From: Chara braunii
Taxonomy: Eukaryota; Streptophyta; Charophyceae; Charales; Characeae
Length of the DNA stretch: 64,000 nt
Reading direction: 5' to 3'
Assembly: GCA_003427395.1 (NCBI GenBank)
Contig: BFEA01000346.1
Span: forward strand, 1,263,032-1,327,031
Position numbers and translations under genes: made by a program. The notes beneath the pieces were generated by a model. That model saw nothing but the letters and a program-made list of their open reading frames with translations. It searched no databases and had not been told where the DNA came from. Positions 31,511 to 43,235 of this stretch are shown piece by piece. The number at the start of each line of letters is the position of its first letter. Within the stretch, counting starts at the first letter, position 1.

Positions 31511-33777
31511 ATTCCTTGCTGTTCCCTGTGGTGCTGTTGTTTCCTGTTTGTTGTTGTGGGGGAGTTAGCTGTCTGACGTTTGGTTGGGTTCCCTAGTCAA
31601 CCGCTGTCTCTTGCTGTTACAAATTTTTGACGAGACCATGGAACAGATAATTGCATAGTCTGATTGTGCAGTAACTCCAAGGATGGCATCCATGTGGAAC
31701 AGCCTGCCGCTGTCTGGTATGACAAAGTTTATTCCCTTGTTTTTCCATCCGGTCTCATTGACCATGTACACCGGATAAGAACTGCATACACGTGGGCAAT
31801 TAAATGCCGCAGAGATCAGCAGAAGCTGAAAGTTCAGCAGGTCCTGACAGAAATCAATGAGGCTTGGCCGGAAGCAGAAAATCATGTCCGGAGCCAGTTC
31901 GACCTGTGCAGTTTGAAGAGCAATTGGACAAGGCTGAGACGGGACTCGATCTTCTCTGCGTGGCCGGAGAATTGAACCTGGTCATAGCCAGGGCCCGTCA
32001 CAGTCTAGACCAATCTGTAGCAGAAATGATGGCTTGAAATACCCAGCACCTTAAAAGAAAAGAACAAAGGTAATGAAGAGGAAACAAGTGAGGGAAATAG
32101 ACAAGAAATAAATGAAGATGTACTCGATCAAATTATCAGACTAGATGAAGCAATGCAGGCAGAGAAGAAGAAGTAAGGAAGCCATGGAACAGCAAAGGAA
32201 AAAGAGATGCCGGCGCCGTTCGGTAAGCGCCACCCGTCTAACGCACCGGTGCGCTATTTTCTCTACCGGGGAACGCCGAGGCCCCCAAGTCCTAGCCCAC
32301 AGGAACCCGCCCGCCCGCCCGCGCGCGTCGCGCCGTTCGTTCCCGACCACCCACGGTCGCGAAGCCGCCTTTGAATTTTGAAAGGGACGCCCAAGCCAGC
32401 CATCGCCAGCGCTCCTCCCACTGAGGAGGAGCCATCCCCAATCTTCTTTTCCTCCCACATGAGCGTCGTCACGGAGGTGTAAAGACACGCCCAGGTCAAG
32501 AGGAAGGCCACCAGCATCATCACGGTGCCATCGGTTGTCGTCCCGATCGTGAAGCCGCCGACAAACCGAGAAGCCCTCCAGCCAACACCCCAGGAGGAGA
32601 AGCAACCTCCACAAACCGCAGCCATTAGAGACGTCAACACGCATCACGAACAAGACACAGAACAGAGGGCAGCAGGGACCAGCTGGCAGTCAGGACGGGT
32701 CCCCTCGACACGAGTCGACGGGTCAGCAACAAGCCATGCAGAAGAAGCAACGGAGAAAAGCACAATAATTTGTAACCATTTGTAACCCCCCCCAATCTTC
32801 CCCCCCACCCTTGCTTACTAACATTCTCCCTACCCAACGCAACTCACCCCTCGCAGCCAACAACAGTGTCCACTCCTATTCAGCCCGAAGTCCCAATTAG
32901 CAACCCAAGCTCACCCCGCCCAATGCAGAGCGAGCAATAACCTCAAACACGTGGAAAAAGAATTAAAAAAAAAAAACAAAAAAAAAAACAAGCAAACAAA
33001 CAAACAAACAAAACAAAACGATATAGTGGCCCGGATCCTCCCTTTCCTCTCTCCTCCTCCCTCTCGCTTCCGAAGATGAGCTCCTCCTCTCATTCAATCT
33101 CCACCCTACTCCTCCCTCTCAACTCCAAGATCGGATCATTCCTCTTCGCGTGCCCAACCCCTCCCCGCCCCCCTCAATGCGCCTTCAACTCACCTCCGAT
33201 AACTGGCCCTCCTACATCCCTTACCCTCCCATCCCTCAGTCCTCCTACGCCGCTCTCCCCCCCCTTCCCCTCCCCGTCCTGGCATTCGACTCACCTTGAT
33301 CGTTTAACCCCCCAATCCCCTCGACCATATCTCATCATCCCCAACTTAACTTACACACATTCCTCCATCATCCACTCACCATAACAGGACTCACCCACAC
33401 CTCTCACCCGACGCCGAGCTCACTACTGTCGAAAAGTCCGGTAAAAACAACCGGCCTCACCCAAACTCCCTCAGCCAACGTCCGCACAAGACGGACTGAG
33501 CGAACTCGTACACACTATACTAGCCAATCACCACCACTCAGCACTTGGCCACCAGCTCGTCTTCCATGATAAACCAAGCCCCCTCCCACTCATCCCTTCC
33601 CGCCCNGCCCCCCCCCCCCCCCNCCCCCCCCCNCCCCNCCCCACCCCACCACATGTAATAACTCATGCTCGGGCTCGCACGAAGGCCCTCGATTGAAGCT
33701 TAGCATACAACCAAAAACCCGGCCATCCCACCTGAAACCACAGGGATAATCAAGTAGGTATCCCGGCAGCATAGGGC
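31511..33777. other. Unassigned, compositionally mixed region
   Basis: 31511-32160 has no clear gene. 32200-32420 is very GC-rich with (CCCG)n-like runs. 32940-33020 is A-rich with (CAAA)n. 33040-33600 is pyrimidine-rich. 33603-33650 is poly(C) with N at 33606, 33623, 33633 and 33638. The long frames over it follow composition, not protein features. Part may be 5' untranslated sequence of the plus-strand LINE. Confidence 0.35.
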
Positions 33778-33815
33778 CTGTCTCTTATACACATCTAGAT
33801 GTGTATAAGAGACAG
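33778..33815. other. Nextera mate-pair junction adapter left in the assembly
   Basis: CTGTCTCTTATACACATCT followed at once by its reverse complement, 38 bp, is the Tn5 mosaic-end pair created at circularisation in mate-pair libraries. It is not natural DNA of this organism, so sequences on its two sides may not be neighbours. Confidence 0.97.
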
Positions 33816-33909
33816 CCAGAAGTGAGGCATAGATTCCATCATAGATCACTCAACCCAAAACCAGGAAAATCTAACCAATTCAAGTAGATCAGTCTCAGCA
33901 GATAAAGAC

Positions 33910-36636
33910 ATGGCTCAGACTTACCAGCACCGCTCGAGCGCGGTAGCAGCAACTAAAACAGCCACCTCAAGGCCTACCCCCCATAATGCTTCCAATCTGG
34001 ACCATGAGACGCTGCGCTTCCTCTTGGAAGCCCAGCAAATCAGAGGAGAGAAAGTCACCACTCAAAGTCAGAAATACCAAGGACAACACCGATGAAGAAG
34101 TGACAGCACGGGCATACCCGAAAGACAAGATAGCTGACACGTATGCGACCTACGAGAAGCATGCGCTCATTTTCTCCTTCTCCAACGCCGGAGCAAGGCT
34201 CTCACCCGTTGAGAAGAGGAAGTGGATAATGAAAACCATTATGGAATGGGAGAACATCAAAACTGATGCCGACAAGTTCTCCCTGCTCGGATTGGGCAGA
34301 ACCATGATGATGGTGGTGTTCAAAGACGCCACTCAAGCCACACACTTGCTGGAAAAATGCGAAACTTTGAACTGTAATGGCTCTGTCTGCACCCTGTCAC
34401 GCTGGAAAGCGGAAACAGCATAGCGAGCTGAAATCTCGCCAGCCGCCTCCTACAAACAGCGATTGATGAGGGAACAGTTCTGGGTACAATTTGACAACAT
34501 CCCCACCAGAGGACACCCCCTTATCAAAGACCTCCTAGAAGTGGAATATCCAGCCAATAGGGTACTGAAGTGGGTCCTCCCCACGCCCGACTTCTCCCCG
34601 CTGCGACTCAGTCACAGCTATCTTGGAGGTACTCACCGATGACCCTCCGATCTTCCCAGAAGAGCGGCAATGTCTGATTGGAGACAGAGTCACAGCGGTA
34701 ACAGTCTCAACCAAAGTGTCCCCAATCTGTTTTGGATGCAAAGCCGGAGGTCACCTGGGAACGGATCCCAAATGCCCGCGCTCTACTAAACTGAAAAAGT
34801 TGAGGCAGGACATGTTAGTAGAGGTGGCAGAAGCTAAAGGAATCAGACTACGACGGCTGGGTCTTCGACGATAACATCCCAGACCCCAAATGGATTTGGA
34901 TCTATACTAACACCACCCCGACGATCAAACAACCAGACATCTTCCCTCCATCGGACAGCAAATGGCACCATGTGGGGGCAAGGAAGATTACCAGAATCCC
35001 AGGGAAAATCCACCCGGACTCTGTGATTGACTCCCAAGTGATCAAGGAAGAAAAGAAGCATGAGGACTTGATGTGGGATCTCGAGTCCATCAGACAGCAG
35101 ACGGCTGCCATCTCCAATCCAGAGGACTATGACAACATCTTGGACATAGCCAAACGTCGAGGGACAAAGCCCACAGGCCGACCCCTCCCTCAAGAGACAG
35201 GCCTCACCCCAAAAGGCCAACAACGACGAACCAAGCGGGAAGAAAAAAAGGAAGGGTAGTACGCCGGCAGAGGGTAGCGAATCCTCTGAGAACCGGAACC
35301 CTCAGGACTCCTTAACGGGCCCAGATCACTCAGACCAGGATCTGACCCAGCAAGGAATGGACATATCACCCACCAAAAAAGAGGAGGCAGAGAAACCAAG
35401 AGGAAAGGGAGACTTTCCTATCCCGTGGCTGCAAGAATATCTCGAAAGAGCCAAAAACTAGAGAGAAAAAGAATTCGACATCCGTGTGGCATGCATGAAA
35501 CATCAAGAGAAGACAGACAGAAACAACAAGACTACTGTAGCAGGGATCCACACTACGAAGAACTCATACGACATCCTGAGACAACAAAGCGAGCTATCGG
35601 AGTTCAGTGCTTTCCGCTACCACGAGAAGAAGAGGGAAAGAGAAGCTTCAGACTCTAAAGCGGAATCCAACGCCGACACGTAGTCCCACAAGGACCCAAT
35701 CAGGGACATGGTACCAAAAAAATGAAACCCTTCAAAGGGTAACGACAAGAGGCCCAGGAAATCTCAGGCTGATACATCGGTAAAGGGCAGCAAGCAGCGG
35801 TCCATCAAACGGGAGATTATAGCATTGTCGTTGCTCAGACAAAGTGCCTGTTCGATCAGAACGAGGAGTACCGCCAGAAATACTACAAAGAGTACCACAC
35901 AATCCGAAATGCAGCAGAGAACAGGGTTCCCCACGTTACTCAAAAAGCAGCATCAGACTGCAAAACAATCAAAGTCGTCAGACCTCCAGTCCCCGTCCGG
36001 TACAGGAGGAAACTCGGTGAGTGGCAGCTAGCCACCGATGTTTCCTTCACTATCCCGACACTGGGAGACCAGCGGTTTCTGGCGAGAACTATCAAAGAAG
36101 GGATCTCAGATGAATTCCCTGCGGGCGTTTATGAAGTCCCAGCAGCCGAGGCAGGGAAGGCAGACGAAACAGGGCAGGACCCCGACACAACCAAGTCCTT
36201 CGAGCCAATCATAGTGAAACTGGACAAGAAAGCCAGATTACACGAAGGACTGATATGGAGAGCATGGAACACTGTGACAGTGCTGCCGTACAGCACTCTT
36301 GCAGGCAAGATGTGCCGAACAGAGGTCATGGCGGTGTCCTTAGCCTCCATTATCAAGTCCCATATTCTCATCTCAGAACACTCCCTGCAAGACGAAGCCA
36401 AGGCGCTCCACGTGGAGCCCGATGACGACGAGGGAAGTTTGGCCGACGACGAAGACTACGGGATGGCCGACGGGATTTCCCCGGAAGGAGCAGAGACTGG
36501 AGCCACGACGTTACCCGAAGGTAGCGTGGGGGCATACAGCCTGAGCTCCGTTCCGGGGAAAGAGATCAGCGAGCGCAGCGAGAACGGCGAGGACTCTGAG
36601 ATGGGCAGCCCCAAAACCTCAGCTGCCGTGGACTAG
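33910..36636 (+). pseudogene. LINE ORF1 region with CCHC zinc knuckle
   Basis: An ATG at 33910 opens MAQTYQHRS... and shifts phase near 34080 into 33986-34423 (KIADTYATYEKHALIFSF, LGLGRTMMMVVFKDA), a segment resembling the RRM-like part of plant LINE ORF1. A stop at 34421-34423 is followed by FWVQFDNIPTRGHPL. At 34728-34775 the knuckle Cys-FGC-KAGG-His-LGTDPK-Cys is encoded. Charged Lys/Glu segments follow in broken phases to 36213. The last open part (36214-36636, 140 codons) is acidic and ends in TAG. ORF1 proteins bind LINE RNA. Many frameshifts make this a pseudogene. Confidence 0.7.
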
Positions 36637-36721
36637 ATATATCGAACCTCCAACTATCAACTCTGCCCAACAAACGTCCACCCCAATCAAGCGGGGAAAA
36701 AAAAAAAACGAACACAACACC

Positions 36722-37633
36722 CCGTCAAACGAAATCTAATGGACTGCAACGAGAATCAGTCTGGGACAGTGAGAGTAAACTGGCAAGCCAAGAACTGACG
36801 ATCCATAGCTGGAACGTCAACGGCCTGGGCAACATTCTCACTGAAGACGACAAAGTACGAGACATCAGACTCGTTCTCACAGACAAAAGAAAGCCCAAAC
36901 CCGACGTCATCCTTCTACAAGAAACTCATCTATCCAACCTCACCAACCACACCAGAGTCAAGAGGACCGTGGAACAAAGCCTAGGGGGATGCCCTTTCAC
37001 ACTGTGGTCCAACAAAGCGGACCAAAGCATCAAATCACATGGCAAGAGGAAGAGATCAGGATCCTGAACATATACGCCCCCAACACGGAAACTGAACGCC
37101 TTGCTTTCTTTGACCACATCAAATCAATCTTCTCGAACCCCCTACCGTTAATCATAGCAGGCAGCTGGAACACCACTTTGGATCCCAACCTGGACCGCAT
37201 TTCCCGAGCAACGTTGTTGGGACCCACACGAGCAAGCACACACTTGAGAAACATCATGACGGAGTTCGACCTGGTAGACCCTTTTTGAATCCTCCACCCA
37301 CGCAAGAAAGCCTTCTCCCTAGTCAAAAGGAACCAATCTAACCATACATCACTATCACGGGTCAACTTCTTCCTAATTTCCAACATGTTGCAGGGAGCAA
37401 TCAAGGAGGTCGATATCCTACCAGCAGCAGCCTTCAAGGGGCTCGATCACAAACCGACCGACCTGCTCCTCAACCTAAACTCTCCGGTAGAAAAAGGGCA
37501 AGTTTTTTTTAGACTAAACTACTCACTTCTCTCCACAGATCGCATGACAGAGGCACTCAGATGGAACTGGGCTTCCTTACGACAGGACGAGTTGAAACGC
37601 CAAAACAGGCACAAGTGGTTCATGGACAGCTAA
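36722..37633 (+). pseudogene. LINE endonuclease domain and start of RT polyprotein
   Basis: HSWNVNGLGNIL and ILLQETHLSNL (36800-36940) are the N-terminal endonuclease motifs. After a phase change ILNIYAPNTE (37060), IIAGSWNTTLDPNLDR (37150-37200) and LSRVNFFLISN and LDHKP (37350-37460) complete the APE fold. The usual GDxN reads GSWN here, while the minus-strand LINE has GDWN, so a metal-binding Asp is lost. A TGA at 37286-37288 and one at 37631-37633 region (TAA) break the frame. It would nick target DNA for target-primed reverse transcription. Confidence 0.8.
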
Positions 37634-38268
37634 ACGGACGTATCTCATACGGTCTCAGTAGAGTCCAGAAGCATAGCAGCAGAACGCAAGATCATGAAGG
37701 AAGAATTGCAAATTGCTCTCGACATCGCTAAAACCAACCTCGTATCAGATCCTCCAACTCCTACCACGACCTACTCCAATCTACCAAGGATGAATTAAAT
37801 GAATGGACAAGATGGGAACTCAGGGCCTACGCGCCTGAATGAATGACGACACCCTGAATGAATCCATGTCAAAATTCTTCTTCTCAAAAATTAAGGCCAA
37901 TGCAAGGAACAACATGATGGAGAGACTGAAGGACCCATCAGACCTGGGGAAAACAAAGTCAGCCAGCACAGACATGGTAAGAATAGCCAGATCTTTCTAC
38001 TCCGACCTCTACGAGTCCAAAACTACCTCCCCCGCCAGTCAACGAACATCAATGCCCGTCAGCACATGATGAACTACCTAGAGAGAACGATCACCCAGCA
38101 ACAAATGCAGGACCTGAACAAACCAATCACCCTAGGGGAACTACACGCAGCCTTGTCCCAAATGGGAAATGACAAAGCACCAAGAATCGATGGCCTATCC
38201 AAAGAATTATGGATCTAGTTCTGGCCTGTACTGGGAAATGACCTCCTTAACTTTATTAATGACAGCAG
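37634..38268 (+). pseudogene. LINE region between endonuclease and RT fingers
   Basis: Broken frames continue the polyprotein: MNDDTLNESMSKFFFSKIKANARNN (37839-37915, written here only to the family-typical stretch start), ARSFYSDLYESKT, then LGELHAALSQMGNDKAP-like sequence near 38140-38190. It parallels 30290-29900 of the minus-strand LINE. It ends at the hAT-like insertion in the NFINDS segment. Confidence 0.7.
38261..38268. repeat. Left target duplication of the hAT-like MITE
   Basis: GACAGCAG, matching AACAGCAG at 38783-38790 at 7 of 8 positions. Confidence 0.75.
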
Positions 38269-38782
38269 CATGGTTGCATCCCTACCGACCGCCGACCCCG
38301 ACTGCCGACCGTATTGCAGCCGACTAGTAGGGCCAACCGGTCGGCGGTCTACCGACCAGTCACAAAACAACCATCCACTAATTTTTTTTCAGATCTGAGT
38401 TGCAAGTTGTACTGCGCTTGCTGAGTACAGCCCAAATCCGCTGAGAAACTTTTGGGGATGGGGGGGTTGTTGGGGATGGGGGGGGTGGGGGAGGGGTGTA
38501 TAGGGGGATATAGGGTGTACTGGGGGGAAGTATGAGGGTGTTGGGGGCCGGTTTCTGAGTGTTGGGGGGGTGTATGGGGGTATTTGGGGTGGGTATGGGG
38601 GTGTTCGTGGGGTTATTAGGGGTTTTGGACCCCTTTTTTTTTTTCTTTTTTTTTTTTCTGTTCAATGTTGCACACGCCGACCGTCGACGACCCCCGACCG
38701 GTAAGTGCCGACCAGCCGACCGGTCGGCGGGTTGGCAGCCGACCAGTCAAGGGTCGCCGACGGTCGGTGTGTGCAACATTTG
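38269..38782. mobile_element. Non-autonomous hAT-like element with G-rich core (514 bp)
   Basis: It interrupts LINE coding sequence between NFINDS and KAALGQSLS. The left end reads CATGGTTGCATCCCTACCGACC-like (first 13: CATGGTTGCATCC). The right end, inverted, reads CAAATGTTGCACACACCGA. The near-8-bp duplication flanks it. ATGTTGCACAC resembles the right terminus of the large hAT (ATGTTGCACGC), which suggests the same group. It has no transposase. CCGACCG words crowd both ends, and the middle is a G-run-rich strand followed by T-runs. Confidence 0.8.
38453..38630 (+). repeat. G-run cluster with quadruplex potential
   Basis: About 180 bases on the plus strand with well over a dozen runs of three or more G separated by short loops, inside the hAT-like MITE. 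Two long T-runs follow (38634-38657). Confidence 0.85.
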
Positions 38783-38786
38783 AACA
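38659..38786. repeat. Internal inverted copy of the MITE right end
   Basis: 38659-38693 (TGTTCAATGTTGCACACGCC...) is the near-exact inverse of 38751-38786. The match runs past the element end into the flanking target bases (TGTT versus AACA), so element end plus flank appear twice in opposite orientation. Confidence 0.75.
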
Positions 38787-38790
38787 GCAG

Positions 38791-40249
38791 GGAAAAAGCA
38801 GCCCTAGGTCAATCTCTAAGCACCAGCATAGTCTCACTAATTTACAAGAAAGGCTACAAGGAGGACCTGAAGAACTACAGACCAATCTCACTTCTCACAA
38901 CGCTCTACAAATCCTAGCGAAGGCTCTAGCAAACTGAATCATAAAACTAACAGACAAATGCTTTCATATCGACCAAGCAGGATTCATTCCAAGTCGATAC
39001 ATTCTAGATAATGTGATGGCTCTAAACGTGGCTGCAAAGAAGATCACATAAAAACGGATGCAAGCGGCGATCCTATTCTTCGATTTCAAAAAGGCCTACG
39101 ATCAAGTCAATTTTGACTTTCTGCACAGTTGTATGGAGAAGATGGGAGTCAGCCCGAACTTCAAAGAGTGGGTAAGAGTGCTCTATGGGGATGCCACGGC
39201 CAAGGTGCAGATAAACAAAATATTGTCAGAAACTTATCCAATATCGAGATCGGTCCGTCAAGGCGACCCCCTTGCACCCCCAATATTCTTGCTCATAATG
39301 GAAGCCATTGCATCTTTCCACCGCAAGGATCCATCCATAGACCATCGGGCTGAACAAAACCACAACCCCCTCCATGACTTCATTCTTCCCACCGCACAGA
39401 TGTTCGCAAATGATCTATGGAAGCCTTCAGACTCGCCTTAGAAATGAAGGTAAACTGGTCAAAAATGGAAGGATGGTGGCTAGCAGAAGGCACAGACCCC
39501 CAACGATCAAGTCAATTGTGACTTCCTACACAATTGTATGAAGAAGATGGGAATCGGCCCAAACTTCAAAGAGTTGGTAAAAGTGCTCTATGGGGATGCC
39601 ACGAGCAGGGTGCAGATAAACAGAATATTGTCAGAAACCTATCCGATATCGAGATCGGTCCATGAAGGCGACCCTCCTTGCAACCCCAATATTCATGTTC
39701 ATAATGGAAGCCATTGCATCTTTCCTCCGCAAGGATCCATCCATAGACCGCCTAGCTGAACAAAACCACAACCCCCTCCACGACTTCATTCTCCCCACCG
39801 CACATATGTTCACAAATGATCTCACACTCCTCATTCGCGCTAGTAATTCCTCCTTCCAGGCCCTGGCCCGCGCTATGGAAGCGTTCAGACTCACCTCATA
39901 AATGAAGGTAAACTGGTCAAAAATGGAAGGATGGTGGCTACCAGAAGGCACACACCCCCAACCTCCAGACTCATCCACCCCAATGTCATGGACCACAGGC
40001 GATCAAGCACTCCGATACTTGGGTATTATGGTTAACAAAGATGGCATCTGGCAAGGTATGGGAGAGACCTTAATAGCCAGAGCAATAACCTGTCTTGCCA
40101 CCTGCAACAAAGCCCAGGCCTCCCTGCTAGGGAGAGCCCTGATCATCAACCCAGCAGTATTCTCCACTCTATGGTACATGGCCTCCATATGGTCCCCTCC
40201 CGATGACGACATGAAGAAGCTGAAGGCAAGAGCCAGGGTTTACCTGTAG
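38791..40249 (+). pseudogene. LINE reverse transcriptase palm with a tandem partial duplication
   Basis: SLIYKKGYKEDLKNYRPISLL (about 38830-38900, shortened motif YRPISLL) and FDFKKAYDQVNFDF (39080-39120) are the RT fingers. The segment from GATCAAGTCAATT (39101) through SRSVRQGDP and PLHDFI to VNWSKMEGWW (about 39480) is repeated from 39507 to about 39950 with scattered differences. The catalytic block reads FAND in the first unit and FTND in the second instead of FADD. The first unit has a deletion after it. The last frame (39902-40249) carries LGIMVNKDGIWQGM and STLWYMASIW. Inactive. Confidence 0.82.
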
Positions 40250-41975
40250 ACATGTGATCCCAACAGAACCACCTGCATAAACAAAGTGGTTTGGCAAACT
40301 GTCATCAGGAAACCACACGAAGGCGGGCTAGGTATAATTGACACTAAATTGGAAGCGATCGCCCTCCAAATAAAATGGATAATCAAAATCCTCACCAAAC
40401 AAGCCCTCTCATGAACCAAGATGGCGGTGGACAGCTTAAGGAATTTGGCAGCGGTAGCGTCCCCACCGAACATGAGTGGCCTGTTCTGGATCATGGCAAA
40501 GGAATGCACAATCAAATCCGGAAGACCAGCTAGGAGAACCAACCCCCTGACCCCAATCAACCCCCCACTACGCCCATCCCCTACTGGTCACCGATCCTGA
40601 AAGCCTGGCGCCGCCTGATGCCAAAAATGAAAGGGTCCCCGAGCAACAAGAAGGAATTCTTAAGACAACCCCTGTTCTGCAATCCCTGGATTAAAGACAC
40701 AGAGGGCAGTCCATGGACGCTCCGAGCCAAAGGCCACAGATGGCTGTCTTGGGTGGAGAGAGGAGTATGGCAGGTCAAACATCTGTGGTCTGAGGACCGA
40801 CAAGACTGGTTAACCGAACAGGACCTCCACACACCTACTGAACACCAACCTGTCAAAAATCCTTCAAAGTGATCCCCCCCCATGGACGACCCTCCTTAAG
40901 GAACCACACACGTGGAAACCTCGAGACTGGGCACTGCTCACCACACAGACCCCACCAACAAGAGCCTACCGCTTTGTGACCAAACTGGACCCGACTAACT
41001 ACCAGGCCAAGTTCATATCCTACCCCATCATCAAACACAGCATATACGAACTAGAGGTCCTAAACAGAGCACCACAGAACGAACAAATAGAAACCTACCT
41101 TCTCAGGAAGGTTACGAGTCTCTCACAGGAAACCTTGGATCGTCTTCCAACCGGAACTCGGCATTAAGGAGCTGGAATTCGACCCAAAAGAATGGATGTG
41201 GGACTTGGGCACCACCGGAAAATCGAGGACGATAACAAAATATGACGTAAAGTTCGGGTATAACCTCGGACTACAAACCAGGGACCAAAATCTAAGGCTG
41301 ACAGAGAAATGGAGAAGCATACTGAAGCTAGATGACACGATCCCCATCACCATCCCATGGACCAAATACCTTCTCATCAGACCAATCAGAATTTGCAGCT
41401 TGCAATGGCTGTCAACACATGCAGCCCTTCCCGTCAACCAATGGCTTCATACTAGAAGGAAGCATTTCGACCCTAATAGCTCGGACTGCTGCTCAATGTG
41501 CAGCAACAACTTTCCCGAAGACATCCCACACTGCCTCCTCTTCTACCCAAAAGCGACATGGGTATGGAAGAAGGTCCGCGAGCTGTGGTCGATCCTGTTC
41601 GCTTCGCCGCCCTGACATTCCCCCTCTCTCTATCCTAATCCTAACTAACATCCCCAGCAACATAAAGGCAGAAGGGAAGTATTGTTCACCCTGCTCAGGA
41701 AGCTGGCACTGTGGGTGATATGGAAACGCAAATGCACTCAGACAATCGAGGGTGCAGAGGTGGCTAGGGAAGAAATGTGGTCACTACTCTTGAGCATGGC
41801 AGAGACGAAAATCAGAAGCAGATGGCGGAGAATAGTCAACTCAATAAGACACAAACCAGAAGGACAAGCAACCAAGAAACAAACCTTCATGAGGAACTGG
41901 CTGTTAAAGGGCAAGGTCGCGACGATAGTTGACAATAGGTTGAGGTGGAAGAATTGGCACCAGGCACAATCATGA
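40250..41975 (+). pseudogene. LINE C-terminal region with zf-RVT motif
   Basis: Broken frames include GGLGIIDTKLEAIALQIKWI (motif centre GGLGI, near 40325), WVERGVWQVKHLW (40750) and ITKYDVKFGYNLGLQ (41230). At 41487-41530 a zf-RVT pattern CCSMCSNNFPEDIPHCL is encoded. 41682-41975 ends the polyprotein with Arg/Lys-rich sequence. This is the usual non-RNase-H C-terminus of plant L1-type LINEs. Frameshifts near 40430, 40620 and 41610. Confidence 0.75.
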
Positions 41976-42392
41976 AGTCGTTAAGGTCTCATGCCGGGTG
42001 CCCTGGCAGAAGGCTAAGAAGACCCCGAAGGAGGATCAGCAACAAGGCAAACCGGACTCACAATTAAGGGCAAGGATGAGCAATAGAACATTGAGTGGAC
42101 CCCCCCACTCTTCTCGCATTGCAAGGACTCATTCAACAGGCTCTGAATAGAAGTCTGAGAGCAACTAGTGGTCAGGGCAAGCTGACAGTCAAGCCTCCTT
42201 AGAAGGAGTAATCAACGCTGGTCAGGGTTCCTTCGCCCAGATGGAAGGACGCGTTGAGTGGGTAAAACTATGTATTCTTTTGACTTGCTGGGGGAATAGG
42301 AGCCGGACTGCCGCTCCCCAGAATGGATATGTAGGAACCGGACTGACGCTCCCAAGAATGGATATGGAGCCAGGGCCATAAGGACCTGTTAA
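41976..42392 (+). other. LINE 3' untranslated region
   Basis: Non-coding. It holds two adjacent 34-bp units with CCGGACTG(C/A)CGCTCCC and AGAATGGATATG (42299-42366). It ends in TTAA (42389-42392), the target of the inserted element. Confidence 0.6.
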
Positions 42393-43235
42393 ACCACTAG
42401 TACCTCCACCAGTGTTGGGAAATTAGGGAAAAGTGGACGTTTTCCCATTTCCCCCGAAGAGTGTGGAGGTACCACAGGCTTGGCATCAGTTGTATTTCCC
42501 ATTACCGAAAGAAAGAAAAAAGAGAAGAAAAGAAAGAAAGGAAGGACGTCGGGGAAGGCCATGAAGGAGATGTGCTCACATCAGAACTCTTACTCCACGG
42601 GCAGCTGACACTTTGCAACGGATCTACCCAGAAACATAGCCAGTTTCGTTTTTTGTATGTGTTTTGCTTTCTTTTTTGGTGATCCGCGTTTAGTGCCCTG
42701 CCAACGAGAGGCAAGGCGCATTCCACGAGCAGCTGACACTTTGCAACGGGGGGCGCATTCTCACTCTTACTCCAGATTCTGTATCCAGCTGCTTTCACGT
42801 TCAAAGTGTTGTTGCTTTTTTGTTCTCTTTTTCTTTCTTTTTTTTCTGCTGTCGTGATTACAGCAGGGCTGCAATGGCCGTTGGGAGGGCATACTGTCAC
42901 AGGTACTCCAGATTTTGTATCTAGCTCTTTCGCGTCCAAAGAGTTGCCGCTGAATTTTTGCTTTTTTTCTTTTGTTTGTTCCTGCTGCCGTGATTTCAGC
43001 AGAGCTGTAACGCCCGTTGAAGGTGCATACTCTCACATGTACCCCAGAATCTGCATCCGGCTGCTTTCACGTCCCTAGCGTAGTTGATTTTTTTTATTTT
43101 ATTTTTTTTGTTCTTTTTTTTTCTCGATTTCCGAAGAGAAGCATAAAAGAAAACACAATGGGACCCAGGCTCAGCAACTTTCGGTGCGCAGTGAAATTCA
43201 GGGTTGGCAAAAGCAGGCTGCGAGGTACTAGTGGT
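42393..43235. mobile_element. TTAA-flanked terminal-inverted-repeat element, copy 2 (843 bp)
   Basis: Ends ACCACTAGTACCTC and its exact 14-bp inverse at 43222-43235. TTAA lies on both sides (42389-42392, 43236-43239). There is no coding capacity. Internal units repeat: ACTCCACGGGCAGCTGACAC-like words at about 42593 and 42723, and TACTCCAGATT...CTTTCACGTcc-type units near 42770, 42903 and 43037. The TIR matches copy 1 at 8668, so both belong to one family. Confidence 0.88.

Noticed and set aside
33778-33815. 38-bp perfect palindrome as a regulatory or att site
   Set aside because: It is exactly the Nextera mosaic-end junction and occurs twice, identically.
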